64,000 bases of DNA from assembly GCF_000712035.1 (NCBI RefSeq), contig NZ_KL544008.1, positions 590,544 through 654,543 on the forward strand. Reading direction: 5' to 3'. The notes beneath the pieces are model-generated. The model did not search any database and was not told where the DNA came from. It worked only from the letters and a program-made list of their open reading frames with translations. This document shows, one piece after another, positions 49,097-60,318 of the stretch. A program made the translations under genes and the position numbers. Source of the DNA: Salinicoccus luteus DSM 17002. GTDB lineage: Bacteria; Bacillota; Bacilli; Staphylococcales; Salinicoccaceae. Each line of letters starts with the position of its first letter. Position 1 is the stretch's first letter.

Positions 49097-49727
49097 AACC
49101 AAAGAAGAATTGAATCAGGAGCTTGAGGAGCAGGTTTCTGAAGAAGAGATGGAACATGAGGAAAACACTTCTGAAGAAGATATGAAAGCGGAGAAGGTTC
49201 AGGGCGAAGACCAATCATCCGAAGACGGAGTGGACATTGAAGCGGACGGAAACGAAGAAGATTCCGAACTGAAAGCGAAAGAGGAAGAGATTGAAGCATT
49301 GAAGCAACAGGTGGAAACAGAAGAGAACAAGTACCTGAAACTCTATGCGGAATTTGAAAACTTCAAGCGCAGGAACCGCCAGGAAATGGAAACTAACAAC
49401 AAGTACAAGAACCAGGACATCGTCGAGGATTTGCTCCCGATCATAGACAACTTCGAACGTGCGCTCAAGATCGAAGGCGATTCCGAATCCTTCAATTCAC
49501 TCCTCAAAGGTGTCGAGATGGTCTACAACGACCTCGTCAACACATTGATGAAAAATGATGTGAAGGAAATCGAGAGCGTCGGACAGGCATTTGATCCGAA
49601 CTATCACCAGGCAGTGATGACGGAAGCTTCCGATGAAGAAGACGGAATCGTAATTGAGGAGTTCCAGAAGGGCTATATGCTGAAGGACAGGGTCATCCGT
49701 CCGAGCATGGTCAAAGTAAGCGAATAG
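49083..49727 (+). CDS. grpE: GrpE nucleotide exchange factor
   Basis: 214 residues. An acidic, probably disordered N-terminus of about 70 residues rich in Glu/Asp is followed by a long coiled coil (AKEEEIEALKQQVETEENKY) and the beta-wing domain (AVMTEASDEEDGIVIEEFQKGY). GTG 49083 with AAAGGAGTG upstream is the best start. Releases ADP from DnaK. Confidence 0.95.
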   Translation: MTENKTKEELNQELEEQVSEEEMEHEENTSEEDMKAEKVQGEDQSSEDGVDIEADGNEEDSELKAKEEEIEALKQQVETEENKYLKLYAEFENFKRRNRQEMETNNKYKNQDIVEDLLPIIDNFERALKIEGDSESFNSLLKGVEMVYNDLVNTLMKNDVKEIESVGQAFDPNYHQAVMTEASDEEDGIVIEEFQKGYMLKDRVIRPSMVKVSE

Positions 49728-49758
49728 CATCAAAATACCGAATGAAAATTTTCTATAA

Positions 49759-51606
<1,848 letters not shown>

Positions 51607-51631
51607 TTATGATATCAATTTCTGATTGATG

Positions 51632-51667
51632 AAAGTCAAAGCCAACAGCATTGGCTTTGACTTTTTT
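51632..51667 (+). terminator. Terminator between dnaK and dnaJ
   Basis: Fourteen-bp perfect stem AAAGTCAAAGCCAA / TTGGCTTTGACTTT, loop CAGCA, T tract. Would lower dnaJ relative to dnaK; TTGACT inside it and TATACA 16 nt on could form a weak dnaJ promoter. Confidence 0.87.
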
Positions 51668-51700
51668 AAATGATATAGTATACAGGTTGGAGGCGATAAA

Positions 51701-52825
51701 ATGGCGAAAAGAGATTATTATGAGGTGCTTGGAGTCGGCAAGGATGCATCAAAGGACGAAATAAAGAAGGCATACCGCAAGCTCTCGAAAAAGTACCATC
51801 CGGATATAAACCAGGAAGAAGGATCCGATGCTAAGTTCAAGGAAATATCGGAAGCCTATGAAGTGTTGAGTGATGAGGACAAACGGGCACAATACGACCG
51901 TTTCGGCCATGAAGGGATGAACCAGCAGTTCGGCGGCGGTGGCGGATTCAGCAGTGCCGGCGGATTCGGCGGCTTTGAGGACATATTCAGTTCATTCTTC
52001 GGCGGCGGTTCAAGAATGGATCCGAATGCACCGAGGAAAGGCGATGATCTTCAATATACGATGACCGTCAATTTTGAAGAGGCAGTATTCGGTGTCACAA
52101 AGACCATTACGATCAAAAAAGAAGTGAACTGTGATACATGTGATGGTACCGGTGCAAAGCCGGGCACATCCAAATCGACATGTAAAATGTGTTCCGGCGC
52201 AGGCCGTGTAGCTGTAGAGCAGAATACACCATTCGGCCGGATACAGACGGAACGCACATGTCCAACTTGTAACGGTTCAGGTGAAGAAATAGAGGATCCT
52301 TGCAACAACTGTAAAGGTGCAGGTACTGTCACAAAAGACGTGCATATTGAAGTTACTGTTCCTGAAGGTGTGGACAATGGCCAGCAGATCAGGCTCCAGG
52401 GTAAAGGTGACCCGGGAATCAATGGCGGCCCGGCGGGAGACCTCTATATCGTATTCCGTGTCAGGCCGGACTCCAGATTCACGAGGGATGGCGACGATAT
52501 CCACTTCGAGCTGCCGATTTCATTCGCGCAGGCAGCCCTCGGTGATGAAGTGAAGGTGCCGACATTGAGCTCGGAAGTCGTGCTTACGATTCCGGCAGGC
52601 ACCCAGTCCGGCAAGCGCTTCCGCCTCAAAGAGAAAGGCGTGAAGAACGTACATGGATACGGCTACGGTGACCAGTTCGTCACTGTGAAAGTCGTCACGC
52701 CGACCAAGCTTTCTGACCGGGAAGCGGACCTTTTCCGTCAGCTTGCAGAACAGGGCGGAGAAGACATTACCGAACAGAATGAAAATTTCTTCGATAAGAC
52801 ACGAAGATTCTTTAAGGGTGACTAG
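51701..52825 (+). CDS. dnaJ: Chaperone DnaJ (Hsp40)
   Basis: 374 residues. J domain with HPD in KKYHPDIN (near 33), Gly/Phe-rich linker ([16 protein letters not shown]), four zinc repeats [24 protein letters not shown] and CNNCKGAG (about 143-210), then the C-terminal client-binding domains. Good SD TTGGAGG. Confidence 0.98.
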   Translation: MAKRDYYEVLGVGKDASKDEIKKAYRKLSKKYHPDINQEEGSDAKFKEISEAYEVLSDEDKRAQYDRFGHEGMNQQFGGGGGFSSAGGFGGFEDIFSSFFGGGSRMDPNAPRKGDDLQYTMTVNFEEAVFGVTKTITIKKEVNCDTCDGTGAKPGTSKSTCKMCSGAGRVAVEQNTPFGRIQTERTCPTCNGSGEEIEDPCNNCKGAGTVTKDVHIEVTVPEGVDNGQQIRLQGKGDPGINGGPAGDLYIVFRVRPDSRFTRDGDDIHFELPISFAQAALGDEVKVPTLSSEVVLTIPAGTQSGKRFRLKEKGVKNVHGYGYGDQFVTVKVVTPTKLSDREADLFRQLAEQGGEDITEQNENFFDKTRRFFKGD

Positions 52826-52827
52826 AT

Positions 52828-53760
52828 ATGAAATGGCATGAAGTATCCATCCATACGAAGGAAAGCAATGAAGAGGCGTTCTCCCTGTTCCTCAATTCAA
52901 TATCTAAAGGCATATCCGTCGAGCATTCCCTGGATATCCTGAAGCAGAAGATTGACGACTTCGATGACAAATATCGGCTCAATCCGAAGGATTATCCGGA
53001 AAGCGACATCCGGATAATCGTCTACTTCGATGAAACGGCCGATATCGAAGGAAAGCTCGGTGAGATCCATGATTTCATCAGATCACAGCCCCTCGATGAG
53101 AAATCCTCCATCACTATTGACACCAAAGAGATCAACGAGGAGGACTGGGAAAACGAATGGAAGAAGTATTTCCACAGTTTCCGGGTTTCCGAGCAGTTTG
53201 TCATCGTGCCCTCATGGGAGCTCGAAGACTATGAATTTCAGGAGGATGACAAGCTGATCAAGCTTGATCCGGGCATGGCTTTCGGTACAGGAGACCACCC
53301 GACGACCAGCATGTGCCTCAAAATGATTGAAAATACGGTCAAATCGGAACACAAGATCATCGATGTCGGCACCGGGTCGGGCATTCTGACGATCGGTTCC
53401 CATCTTATGGGTGCAAGGAACCTTAAGGCGACGGATATCGACGAACTGTCCATAAAGGTTGCCCGGGAGAATTTCGAATTGAATGGCTGTGTAGAGGACA
53501 TCGTGCTTGAAACAGGCGATCTTCTGAAGTCGGAATCCGAAAACTACGATATCATCATCGCGAACATCCTCGCCCATATCATCGATGATATGATCGACGA
53601 TGCACACGCCCATCTGAATGCAGGCGGCAGCTTCATCGCGTCCGGCATCATCACTGAAGCACGGGATGATATCATTGCGCATATGAGGAATGTCGGATTC
53701 TCCATTGAGGAAGTGCTTGAAGAAAATGGATGGGTCAGTATTCTGGCCAGGAAAGTGTGA
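52828..53760 (+). CDS. prmA: Ribosomal protein L11 methyltransferase
   Basis: 310 residues. N-terminal L11-binding domain (MKWHEVSIHT), then Rossmann domain with PGMAFGTGDHPTT (near 150), IDVGTGSGILTIG (near 180) and NILAHII. Starts 2 nt after dnaJ; conserved order dnaJ-prmA-rsmE-mtaB. Confidence 0.96.
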   Translation: MKWHEVSIHTKESNEEAFSLFLNSISKGISVEHSLDILKQKIDDFDDKYRLNPKDYPESDIRIIVYFDETADIEGKLGEIHDFIRSQPLDEKSSITIDTKEINEEDWENEWKKYFHSFRVSEQFVIVPSWELEDYEFQEDDKLIKLDPGMAFGTGDHPTTSMCLKMIENTVKSEHKIIDVGTGSGILTIGSHLMGARNLKATDIDELSIKVARENFELNGCVEDIVLETGDLLKSESENYDIIIANILAHIIDDMIDDAHAHLNAGGSFIASGIITEARDDIIAHMRNVGFSIEEVLEENGWVSILARKV

Positions 53761-53761
53761 G

Positions 53762-54490
53762 ATGATGCAGCGATACTTTACCGATGAAACATTGACTGTT
53801 GATGAAGTGTTCGCAGCATCGGCCGGGGATACGCATCATATGAAGAACGTGATGCGCTTCAGGCCGGAGGACACCTTCCATATGGTGGATGGAGACCAGC
53901 ATACTTTTCTATGTGAAGTCATTTCAGTGGAGGAAACGGTGGAATGCCGTGTCTTGGAGGCGGTGGAAGAATCACCGGAACTCCCTGTACATGTCTTCCT
54001 CTATTGCCCGCTCCTGAAAGGTGAAAAATTCGACTGGATGATCCAGAAGGCGACGGAGCTTGGTGCGCATGCGTTCCGCATCTATGATGCGGACAGGAGC
54101 ATCGTCAAGCTTGATGACAAGAAGCGCGGGAAGCGGCTAGAGAGATATGGAAAGATCATCAGGGAGGCAAGTGAACAGAGCAGAAGGCAGCATATCCCGG
54201 ATATCTCCTTCGTCCCGGCGGTAAAACAGTTATCATTCGAGGAATTCGACCATGTGCTGTTTGCCTTTGAAGGCAATGCATCAAATCCTGCTGCCGCTCT
54301 CCACGAAGCGCTCCAGTCTCTTCGAGAGGGCGACCACATCGCTTTCATATTCGGTCCTGAAGGCGGCTTCACCGAATCGGAAACAGAAGAGCTGTCCAGC
54401 CACAACTCCATACGTCTTGGACCCAGGATACTCCGTGCCGAAACAGCCCCCCTGTATGCGTTATCGGCCATCAGCGCCAAGCTCGAATAG
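53762..54490 (+). CDS. rsmE: 16S rRNA m3U1498 methyltransferase RsmE
   Basis: 242 residues, SPOUT methyltransferase. N-terminal PUA-like region (MQRYFTDETL), KGEKFDWMIQKATELGA and the knot motif IFGPEGGFTESE followed by LGPRILRAETA. ATG 53762 has AGGAAAG 6 nt upstream; a second ATG follows immediately. Confidence 0.96.
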   Translation: MMQRYFTDETLTVDEVFAASAGDTHHMKNVMRFRPEDTFHMVDGDQHTFLCEVISVEETVECRVLEAVEESPELPVHVFLYCPLLKGEKFDWMIQKATELGAHAFRIYDADRSIVKLDDKKRGKRLERYGKIIREASEQSRRQHIPDISFVPAVKQLSFEEFDHVLFAFEGNASNPAAALHEALQSLREGDHIAFIFGPEGGFTESETEELSSHNSIRLGPRILRAETAPLYALSAISAKLE

Positions 54491-54522
54491 CCTGCCTCAC
54501 ATTGAAGAAAGAGGCGGGCTAT
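54487..54522 (+). other. Hairpin overlapping the rsmE stop codon
   Basis: ATAGCCTGCCTC / GAGGCGGGCTAT (12 bp with one G-T pair), 12-nt loop. The rsmE TAG lies inside the left arm. No T tract follows, so a processing or weak attenuation role is as likely as termination. Confidence 0.55.
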
Positions 54523-54576
54523 GCTATTATATGGGGCAGATGAACCACAAATCCACTGAAGAAAGATCTGATTTTT

Positions 54577-55929
54577 ATGAGCGAAAAAACAATCGCATTC
54601 CATACATTAGGCTGTAAAGTGAACCATTATGAGACAGAAGCGATGTGGCAGCTCTTCAAGGGCGAAGGCTACGACCGCGTCGACTTCACTCAGAATGCGG
54701 ATGTATTCGTCATCAACACATGCACAGTGACGAATACGGGCGACAAGAAGAGCAGGCAGGTCATCAGACGTGCCATCCGCAACAATCCGGACGCCGTCGT
54801 CTGCGTTACGGGCTGCTATGCCCAGACGGCACCGAAGGATATAATGAATATCCCCGGTGTTGACATCATCATCGGCACCGAAGACCGCGACAAACTGATT
54901 GATTATGTGAACCAGTATCATGAGGAGCGCCAACCAATCAACGGCGTGAAGAACATCATGAAGAAGCGTACATACGAAGAGATGGATGTGCCTTATTTCA
55001 CAGACCGTACCCGCGCAACATTGAAGATCCAGGAAGGCTGCAACAACTTCTGCACCTTCTGCATCATCCCTTGGGCCAGAGGGCTCATGCGTTCCCGGGA
55101 CCCTGAAAAGGTCGTGGAACAGGCGCAGCAGCTCGTGGATCAGGGTTATAAGGAGATTGTCCTTACAGGCATCCATACCGGTGGATACGGAGAGGACCTC
55201 AAGGACTACAACCTTGCACAACTGCTTCGTGACCTAGAACAAGTCGATGGACTGAACCGCCTGCGCATCTCCAGTATCGAGGCGAGTCAGCTGACGGACG
55301 AAGTAATCGATGTCATCAATGATTCCAACAAGATTGTCCGCCACCTCCATATACCGATCCAGTCCGGAAGTGATACCGTACTTAAGCGCATGCGCAGAAA
55401 ATACACGATGGAATTCTTCGAATCCCGCATCATCAAGCTGAAGGAAATCATGCCGAACGTCGCGATCACAAGCGATGTCATCGTCGGTTTCCCGGGTGAG
55501 ACGGAAGAGGAGTTCATGGAAACATTCGACTTCATCAAAAAGCACCACTTCTCAGAACTGCACGTCTTCCCATATTCCATCAGGACGGGTACACCGGCAG
55601 CACGGATGACCGATCAGGTGGATGAGGGGACGAAAAATGAGCGGGTTCATCGTCTGATTGAACTGTCAAACGAACTTGCAACTTCATATGCAGAACAGTT
55701 CAAGGACAACGTACTCGAAATCATCCCTGAAGAGGAGAAGGACGGCAAACTCATCGGCCACTCCGACAACTACCTCAAGGTGGAGGTCGAAGGAGACCCT
55801 TCACTGACCGGGGAGCTTGTCAAAGTGAAGATCACCGAACCGGGCTACCCAGTGAGCAGGGGTGAGGTCGTCAAGGTACTTGAGAAGCCGATGGTCAAAG
55901 CCTATGCCTATCTCGAACGCACTATCTGA
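54577..55929 (+). CDS. mtaB: tRNA t6A37 methylthiotransferase MtaB
   Basis: Radical-SAM enzyme converting t6A to ms2t6A at tRNA position 37. 450 residues. N-terminal UPF0004 domain with cysteines in HTLGCKVN (C13), NTCTV and TGCYAQ; radical-SAM cluster CNNFCTFC near 155-162; C-terminal TRAM domain. The MtaB start HTLGCKVNHYETEAM separates it from MiaB. Weak SD (GAAGAAAG). Confidence 0.95.
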   Translation: MSEKTIAFHTLGCKVNHYETEAMWQLFKGEGYDRVDFTQNADVFVINTCTVTNTGDKKSRQVIRRAIRNNPDAVVCVTGCYAQTAPKDIMNIPGVDIIIGTEDRDKLIDYVNQYHEERQPINGVKNIMKKRTYEEMDVPYFTDRTRATLKIQEGCNNFCTFCIIPWARGLMRSRDPEKVVEQAQQLVDQGYKEIVLTGIHTGGYGEDLKDYNLAQLLRDLEQVDGLNRLRISSIEASQLTDEVIDVINDSNKIVRHLHIPIQSGSDTVLKRMRRKYTMEFFESRIIKLKEIMPNVAITSDVIVGFPGETEEEFMETFDFIKKHHFSELHVFPYSIRTGTPAARMTDQVDEGTKNERVHRLIELSNELATSYAEQFKDNVLEIIPEEEKDGKLIGHSDNYLKVEVEGDPSLTGELVKVKITEPGYPVSRGEVVKVLEKPMVKAYAYLERTI

Positions 55930-56003
55930 TGTATGAATGGTCCAACTAGTATATAATGGAACAGGACCGAACAACCGATCCCAACAACTAATGGAGTGAT
56001 ACT

Positions 56004-56669
56004 ATGGAACTATCGAAATATATCGATCATACACTGCTTAAACCGGCAGCAACCCAGGACCAGATCTTCGAGCTGTGCCAGGAAGCAATGGAATACAATT
56101 TCTGCAGCGTGTGCATCAACCCGACATGGGTTTCAACATGCAAAGATCTGCTTAAGGAGAGCGATGTCAAAGTATGTACCGTCATCGGCTTTCCGCTTGG
56201 AGCGACGACATCTGAGGTCAAGGCCTTTGAAACGATGAATGCCATCCAGAATGGTGCCGACGAAGTCGATATGGTCATCAATATCGGTGCATTAAAATCC
56301 GGCAATGAAGACCTTGTCTACAATGACATCAAAGCTGTCTGCGATGCAGCCGGACAGGAAGTGATCGTCAAGGTCATTATAGAAACTGCACTGCTCGACA
56401 GCGACGAAATCGTCAAAGCGTGTGAACTGAGCAAAAAATGCGGAGCAGACTTCGTCAAGACTTCCACCGGTTTCAATGGGGAAGGTGCCAAAGCGGAGGA
56501 TGTCGCCCTGATGCGCATGACGGTCGGAGAAGATATGGGTGTCAAGGCAAGCGGCGGTGTACGTTCATTCGAAGACGCCAGAATCATGATTGAAAGCGGT
56601 GCAACACGAATCGGTGCATCAAGCGGGAAAGAGATCGTCAGCGGCGGCACAAGTGAGAGCAGTTATTGA
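56004..56669 (+). CDS. deoC: Deoxyribose-phosphate aldolase
   Basis: Splits 2-deoxyribose 5-phosphate to glyceraldehyde 3-phosphate and acetaldehyde. 221 residues. Schiff-base lysine K152 in FVKTSTGF, second lysine in [10 protein letters not shown], and [28 protein letters not shown] at 55952-55957 is a -10 candidate. It stands without other deo genes between mtaB and rpsU. Confidence 0.95.
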   Translation: MELSKYIDHTLLKPAATQDQIFELCQEAMEYNFCSVCINPTWVSTCKDLLKESDVKVCTVIGFPLGATTSEVKAFETMNAIQNGADEVDMVINIGALKSGNEDLVYNDIKAVCDAAGQEVIVKVIIETALLDSDEIVKACELSKKCGADFVKTSTGFNGEGAKAEDVALMRMTVGEDMGVKASGGVRSFEDARIMIESGATRIGASSGKEIVSGGTSESSY

Positions 56670-56677
56670 ATTAGCAG

Positions 56678-56706
56678 TTGACCCGCTTTTTACAATATAT
56701 TATAAT
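56678..56706 (+). promoter_or_regulatory. Promoter of rpsU
   Basis: TTGACC, 17-nt spacer, TATAAT; the transcript would have a leader of about 55 nt. Confidence 0.85.
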
Positions 56707-56770
56707 GTGTGAGTACATAGTAATAGCTATGTAAAAGTAAGGTTTTTGTTATCCGGAGGGAGGGAAGACG

Positions 56771-56947
56771 ATGTCTAAAACAGTAGTTAAAAAGAACGAA
56801 CCTATTGAAGACGCGCTGCGTCGTTTCAAACGCACAGTTTCTAAAAGCGGTACGATCCAGGAAGCTCGTAAGAGAGAATTCTACGAAAAGCCTAGCGTAA
56901 AGCGTAAGAAGAAATCTGAAGCTGCCCGTAAGCGTAAATTCAAATAG
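56771..56947 (+). CDS. rpsU: 30S ribosomal protein S21
   Basis: 58 residues: [20 protein letters not shown] at the start and a lysine/arginine-rich end (KRKFK). Full length. GGAGGGAGGG upstream gives a very strong SD. Own promoter and terminator, as usual for rpsU. Confidence 0.97.
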   Translation: MSKTVVKKNEPIEDALRRFKRTVSKSGTIQEARKREFYEKPSVKRKKKSEAARKRKFK

Positions 56948-56976
56948 TTCGACTCCCTCTGATAATCACGATATAG

Positions 56977-57003
56977 AGACAGCACACTGTGCTGTCTTTT
57001 TTT
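56977..57003 (+). terminator. Terminator of rpsU
   Basis: AGACAGCAC / GTGCTGTCT, loop ACT, seven-T tract. Confidence 0.93.
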
Positions 57004-57064
57004 GTGCAATCAATTTAATAATATAGCGGTTTCATGTATAATGAAGTTAATGGAGGGGATTACA

Positions 57065-57748
57065 ATGGCTCTAGTTCAGGCATTTTTGATAGGGAATATT
57101 CTGACTGCCTTCAGAGATGTAGTCACGATGCCATTGGTTGCCTTTATTTTATTAGCGATATTCTTCCTGGGGCTGATTTATCAGCTCTTTTCCGAAAGAG
57201 TCAGTATCATCGGTATACTTTCAATACTCTCCATCATCGTCTACTATGCAGGACATCTTCTCATCGGTGAATATAACGGAATCGTGCTTGCCCTTTTCAT
57301 CATCGGTACCCTCTTCATAATTGTGGGACTTTTCATGACTGGGAGTTTCCTCGCCCTGACAGGCGGGATCATAATAATAATAAGTATGGTTCTGGTGAGC
57401 GGCAGTGCGCTTCTGTTCAGCTTTTACATTCTCGTCATCATTTTTCTAGCTATAATCGAGTGGGTGATATTTGTGAAAAAGAAAAAGAGTAAGCTGCCAT
57501 TCCTCAATCGTCTGATTCTGAGGGATGCGACAGATGCAGAATCGGGTTATACATCATTCGATGACAGATCCTATCTGCTCGGCGAGACAGCCAAGACCGT
57601 CACACCGCTCCGGCCCTCGGGCACGATAAGATATGGGGACGAGCGGATCGACGCCGTGGCGGAAGGCGGCTATATCGCCGGGGATGTTGAAGTTAAAGTG
57701 ATACATGTTGAAGGAACCAGGGTTGTAGTACGTCCACTGGAAGAATAA
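57065..57748 (+). CDS. NfeD-family membrane protein (YqeZ-like)
   Basis: 227 residues. Five or six helices between about 25 and 150 (for example [20 protein letters not shown]), a basic loop KKKKSKLP, then a C-terminal NfeD OB-fold domain ([20 protein letters not shown] ... [13 protein letters not shown]). It lacks the serine protease domain of long NfeD proteins in this visible length. ATG 57065 has GGAGGGG 7 nt before; the frame is open upstream to 57002 inside the rpsU terminator. TATAAT at 57037-57042. Operon with floA; NfeD partners of flotillins act in membrane domains. Confidence 0.92.
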   Translation: MALVQAFLIGNILTAFRDVVTMPLVAFILLAIFFLGLIYQLFSERVSIIGILSILSIIVYYAGHLLIGEYNGIVLALFIIGTLFIIVGLFMTGSFLALTGGIIIIISMVLVSGSALLFSFYILVIIFLAIIEWVIFVKKKKSKLPFLNRLILRDATDAESGYTSFDDRSYLLGETAKTVTPLRPSGTIRYGDERIDAVAEGGYIAGDVEVKVIHVEGTRVVVRPLEE

Positions 57749-57767
57749 TTTAAAAGGAGCGTTTTAC

Positions 57768-58778
57768 ATGAATCTAATGTTTATCACCGGTTCAAGTCTG
57801 ATGATAATATTCCTTATTGTCATCGCATTCATCGTCATTTCCTTCCTCCTATCCTTTGTACCGATCGGTCTATGGATTTCAGCCATTGCCGCCGGTGTGA
57901 ATGTGGGAATCTTCTCCCTTGTCGGGATGAGATTGAGAAGGGTCAAGCCGAAGCGTGTAATTGAACCAATGATCAAGGCGCATAAGGCTGGACTAAAAGT
58001 CACTACAAACCAGCTCGAGTCCCACTTCCTGGCAGGTGGTAATGTAGACCGTGTCGTTGATGCACTGATCGCGGCGCAGCGTGCAGACATAAATCTGACT
58101 TTCGAAAGATGTGCGGCAATCGACCTTGCTGGTCGTGACGTACTTGAAGCCGTACAGATGAGCGTCAATCCGAAAGTCATCGAGACGCCTTTCATTGCCG
58201 GTGTTGCGATGGATGGTATCGAAGTGAAGGCGAAAGCACGTATTACAGTGCGTGCGAATATTGAGCGTCTCGTCGGTGGTGCCGGTGAAGATACGATTGT
58301 CGCCCGTGTCGGCGAAGGCATCGTATCAACAATCGGTTCTTCCAACAAACATACTGCAGTACTCGAGAATCCGGACAGCATTTCCCAGACCGTCCTTTCA
58401 AAAGGCCTCGATTCCGGTACAGCATTTGAAATCCTGTCCATAGATATCGCGGATGTGGACATCGGCAAGAACATCGGTGCCGATCTCCAGACTGAACAGG
58501 CTGTGGCAGATAAGAATATTGCACAGGCAAAAGCCGAAGAACGTCGTGCAATGGCCGTAGCACAAGAACAGGAAATGAAAGCACGTGTTCAAGAGATGAG
58601 GGCGAAAGTTGTAGAAGCCGAGTCCGAAGTGCCTCTTGCATTTGCCCAGGCACTCAAAAGTGGAAATATCGGCGTAAGCGACTACTACAACCTTAAAAAC
58701 GTCGAAGCGGATACGAACATGAGGGATTCAATCAACAAGATGACTGATCCGACACGCGATACCCAAGACGATGAATAG
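57768..58778 (+). CDS. floA: Flotillin-like protein FloA (YqfA)
   Basis: 336 residues. N-terminal membrane hairpin (about 5-45), an SPFH/Band-7-like domain ([20 protein letters not shown] near 165), then an Ala/Glu coiled-coil region ([20 protein letters not shown]) driving oligomerisation. Scaffolds membrane microdomains in Bacillus and Staphylococcus. AAAAGGAGCG upstream; 19 nt after the nfeD-type gene. Confidence 0.96.
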   Translation: MNLMFITGSSLMIIFLIVIAFIVISFLLSFVPIGLWISAIAAGVNVGIFSLVGMRLRRVKPKRVIEPMIKAHKAGLKVTTNQLESHFLAGGNVDRVVDALIAAQRADINLTFERCAAIDLAGRDVLEAVQMSVNPKVIETPFIAGVAMDGIEVKAKARITVRANIERLVGGAGEDTIVARVGEGIVSTIGSSNKHTAVLENPDSISQTVLSKGLDSGTAFEILSIDIADVDIGKNIGADLQTEQAVADKNIAQAKAEERRAMAVAQEQEMKARVQEMRAKVVEAESEVPLAFAQALKSGNIGVSDYYNLKNVEADTNMRDSINKMTDPTRDTQDDE

Positions 58779-58789
58779 GCTGTGATAAT

Positions 58790-59458
58790 ATGGAAATACT
58801 CCCTCTGCTTATCTTCATAGGCGGCATCATCTACACGGCGATTGCCAGCCAGAAGGATAAAGGCAAGAAAGAAGAGCGGAATATTGATCCGAGCAAGATG
58901 GACCGTCCAACCGGTTCAGCTGCTCCCAGAAGAAGACAATCAAGCTCTGACAATCAGTCAAAAGGACTTTTTGATGATATGGTCGGAGAGATAGAACGTC
59001 GCTTTTCCGGTGAAACAGATCAGACTCCAAAAAGTTCGAGACAGCCTGCACAGGAAGCCAGTCCATCAAGACCTGCATCCCAACGTGCAGAACGTCAATC
59101 GAATCAGCGTCCTATGACCGAGCGGTCATTTGGAAGAAGTCTTGAAGAGAAGGCCAAAGAAACGAATGTAGGCAAAAGGGTGGCGGACCCCTATATGCAG
59201 AAATCGAGAGAAGTACCACAGGGTCACGATTGGGCCGACAGAGCCCGTGAAGAAGTGAAAAACCGTCGGCAAGATCGTGGACAAAGGGATGAGATTGAAA
59301 CAAGTGCGGTGGGAGAACGCCCCCGCAGGCAACAGAAGTCCGCGGAACCGAAACAGAAGCCGAAAGTGCAAAAGGAATCCCTTTCCTTTGGTCGCAAGGA
59401 TATCGTAAATGGTGTCATCTTTTCAGAAATCATCGGAAAACCGAGATCCAGAAGATAA
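58790..59458 (+). CDS. Conserved one-helix protein with disordered tail, downstream of floA
   Basis: 222 residues. One helix at residues 3-18 (ILPLLIFIGGIIYTAIA), then about 175 residues rich in Arg, Gln, Ser, Pro and Glu with no visible fold, ending in an ordered-looking motif FGRKDIVNGVIFSEIIGKPR. Members at this locus in staphylococci have the same design as I recall it, but I know no function. Starts 11 nt after floA, so it is co-transcribed; a scaffold or adaptor of the FloA/NfeD microdomain is a guess. Confidence 0.82.
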   Translation: MEILPLLIFIGGIIYTAIASQKDKGKKEERNIDPSKMDRPTGSAAPRRRQSSSDNQSKGLFDDMVGEIERRFSGETDQTPKSSRQPAQEASPSRPASQRAERQSNQRPMTERSFGRSLEEKAKETNVGKRVADPYMQKSREVPQGHDWADRAREEVKNRRQDRGQRDEIETSAVGERPRRQQKSAEPKQKPKVQKESLSFGRKDIVNGVIFSEIIGKPRSRR

Positions 59459-59487
59459 CGTCAGCATATGCTGGCGTTTCTTTTTTT
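59457..59487 (+). terminator. Terminator of the nfeD-floA operon
   Basis: AACGTCAGCA / TGCTGGCGTT (one G-T pair) with a TA centre, then TTTCTTTTTTT. Confidence 0.88.
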
Positions 59488-59495
59488 GCCCTTTT

Positions 59496-59547
59496 TGATT
59501 GTTTATGAACGATTATGATTGACTATGATTATAAAATGGAGTATATT
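59496..59547 (+). promoter_or_regulatory. fru operon promoter with repeated TGATT motifs
   Basis: TTGACT (59519-59524), 17-nt spacer, TATATT (59542-59547). Around the -35 lie near-repeats TGATTGTTTATGA (59496-59508), GATTATGATTG (59511-59521) and GACTATGATTAT (59521-59532), spaced about one helical turn, a plausible FruR operator. Confidence 0.55.
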
Positions 59548-59568
59548 TTAATGGAAGAAGGTGATGAA

Positions 59569-60318
59569 ATGCTGACCAATCAAAGATACGAGAAAATAAT
59601 GGACTATTTGAATGCTAATACGATGGCTTCAGTCAATGAGCTTGTAGAAATAACTTCAAGCAGTGCGCCTACTATTCGTAGGGATCTGACGTATCTTGAA
59701 GAAAAGGGGATGCTTGAGCGCATCCATGGCGGGGCTACAATAAGTCAAATTGAAAGGGAAGAAGATTATGGGGAAAAATCTGTAAGAAATCTTTCCAAAA
59801 AAATCAAAATCGCTCAAAAAGCAGCAAGTATGATTGAAGAGGGCGACATCATCTTCATAGATGCCGGCACGACGACATATGAGATGGTGCCATTCATCTC
59901 TCAGCAGAATCTTACAATTGTAACCAATGGTATCACATTGATTGAGCAGCTGGTACGCAATGGTCATCAGGTCCATGTACTTGGGGGCAGGATCAAACCG
60001 GTCACCAAAGCAGTTGTTGGACCTGAAGTGATCGACAAGATCAGCAGGCTGTCGTTTGACAAGTGTTTCATCGGGGCAAATGCTGCGGATGTGATGCATG
60101 GCCTTTCCACTCCCGAAGAGGAGGAGGCGTATATCAAGAGTCGTGCAATCCGCCAGTCCAGGAATGCATATGCACTGGTAGACAGCACAAAATTCAATCG
60201 TACGGCTTTCATCAGATTTGCCGACATAGAGGATGCATCCATCATCACCGACGATGTGCAGCATCCTTTTGTGGAAAAGATAAAATCACGCACTGAAATT
60301 TATGGGGGTGAAAAATAA
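59569..60318 (+). CDS. fruR: DeoR-family transcriptional regulator of fructose operon
   Basis: 249 residues. N-terminal DeoR helix-turn-helix MLTNQRYEKIMDYLN ... SAPTIRRDLTYLEEKGMLERIHGGA and C-terminal sugar-phosphate sensor domain (DAGTTTYEM, LGGRIKP, FIGANAAD). Likely responds to fructose 1-phosphate. ATG 59569 follows AAGGTGAT and fits the predicted transcription start near 59554; longer in-frame starts at 59515 and 59551 would lie before or at it. Overlaps fruK. Confidence 0.94.
   Translation: MLTNQRYEKIMDYLNANTMASVNELVEITSSSAPTIRRDLTYLEEKGMLERIHGGATISQIEREEDYGEKSVRNLSKKIKIAQKAASMIEEGDIIFIDAGTTTYEMVPFISQQNLTIVTNGITLIEQLVRNGHQVHVLGGRIKPVTKAVVGPEVIDKISRLSFDKCFIGANAADVMHGLSTPEEEEAYIKSRAIRQSRNAYALVDSTKFNRTAFIRFADIEDASIITDDVQHPFVEKIKSRTEIYGGEK

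Noticed and set aside
51901-52020. Gly-rich repetitive DNA in dnaJ as a repeat element
   Set aside because: It encodes the normal Gly/Phe linker of DnaJ.
59503-59516. Possible catabolite-responsive element (cre) in the fru promoter
   Set aside because: TGAACG resembles the cre half-site, but one base is missing between TGAA and CG and the second half does not match.
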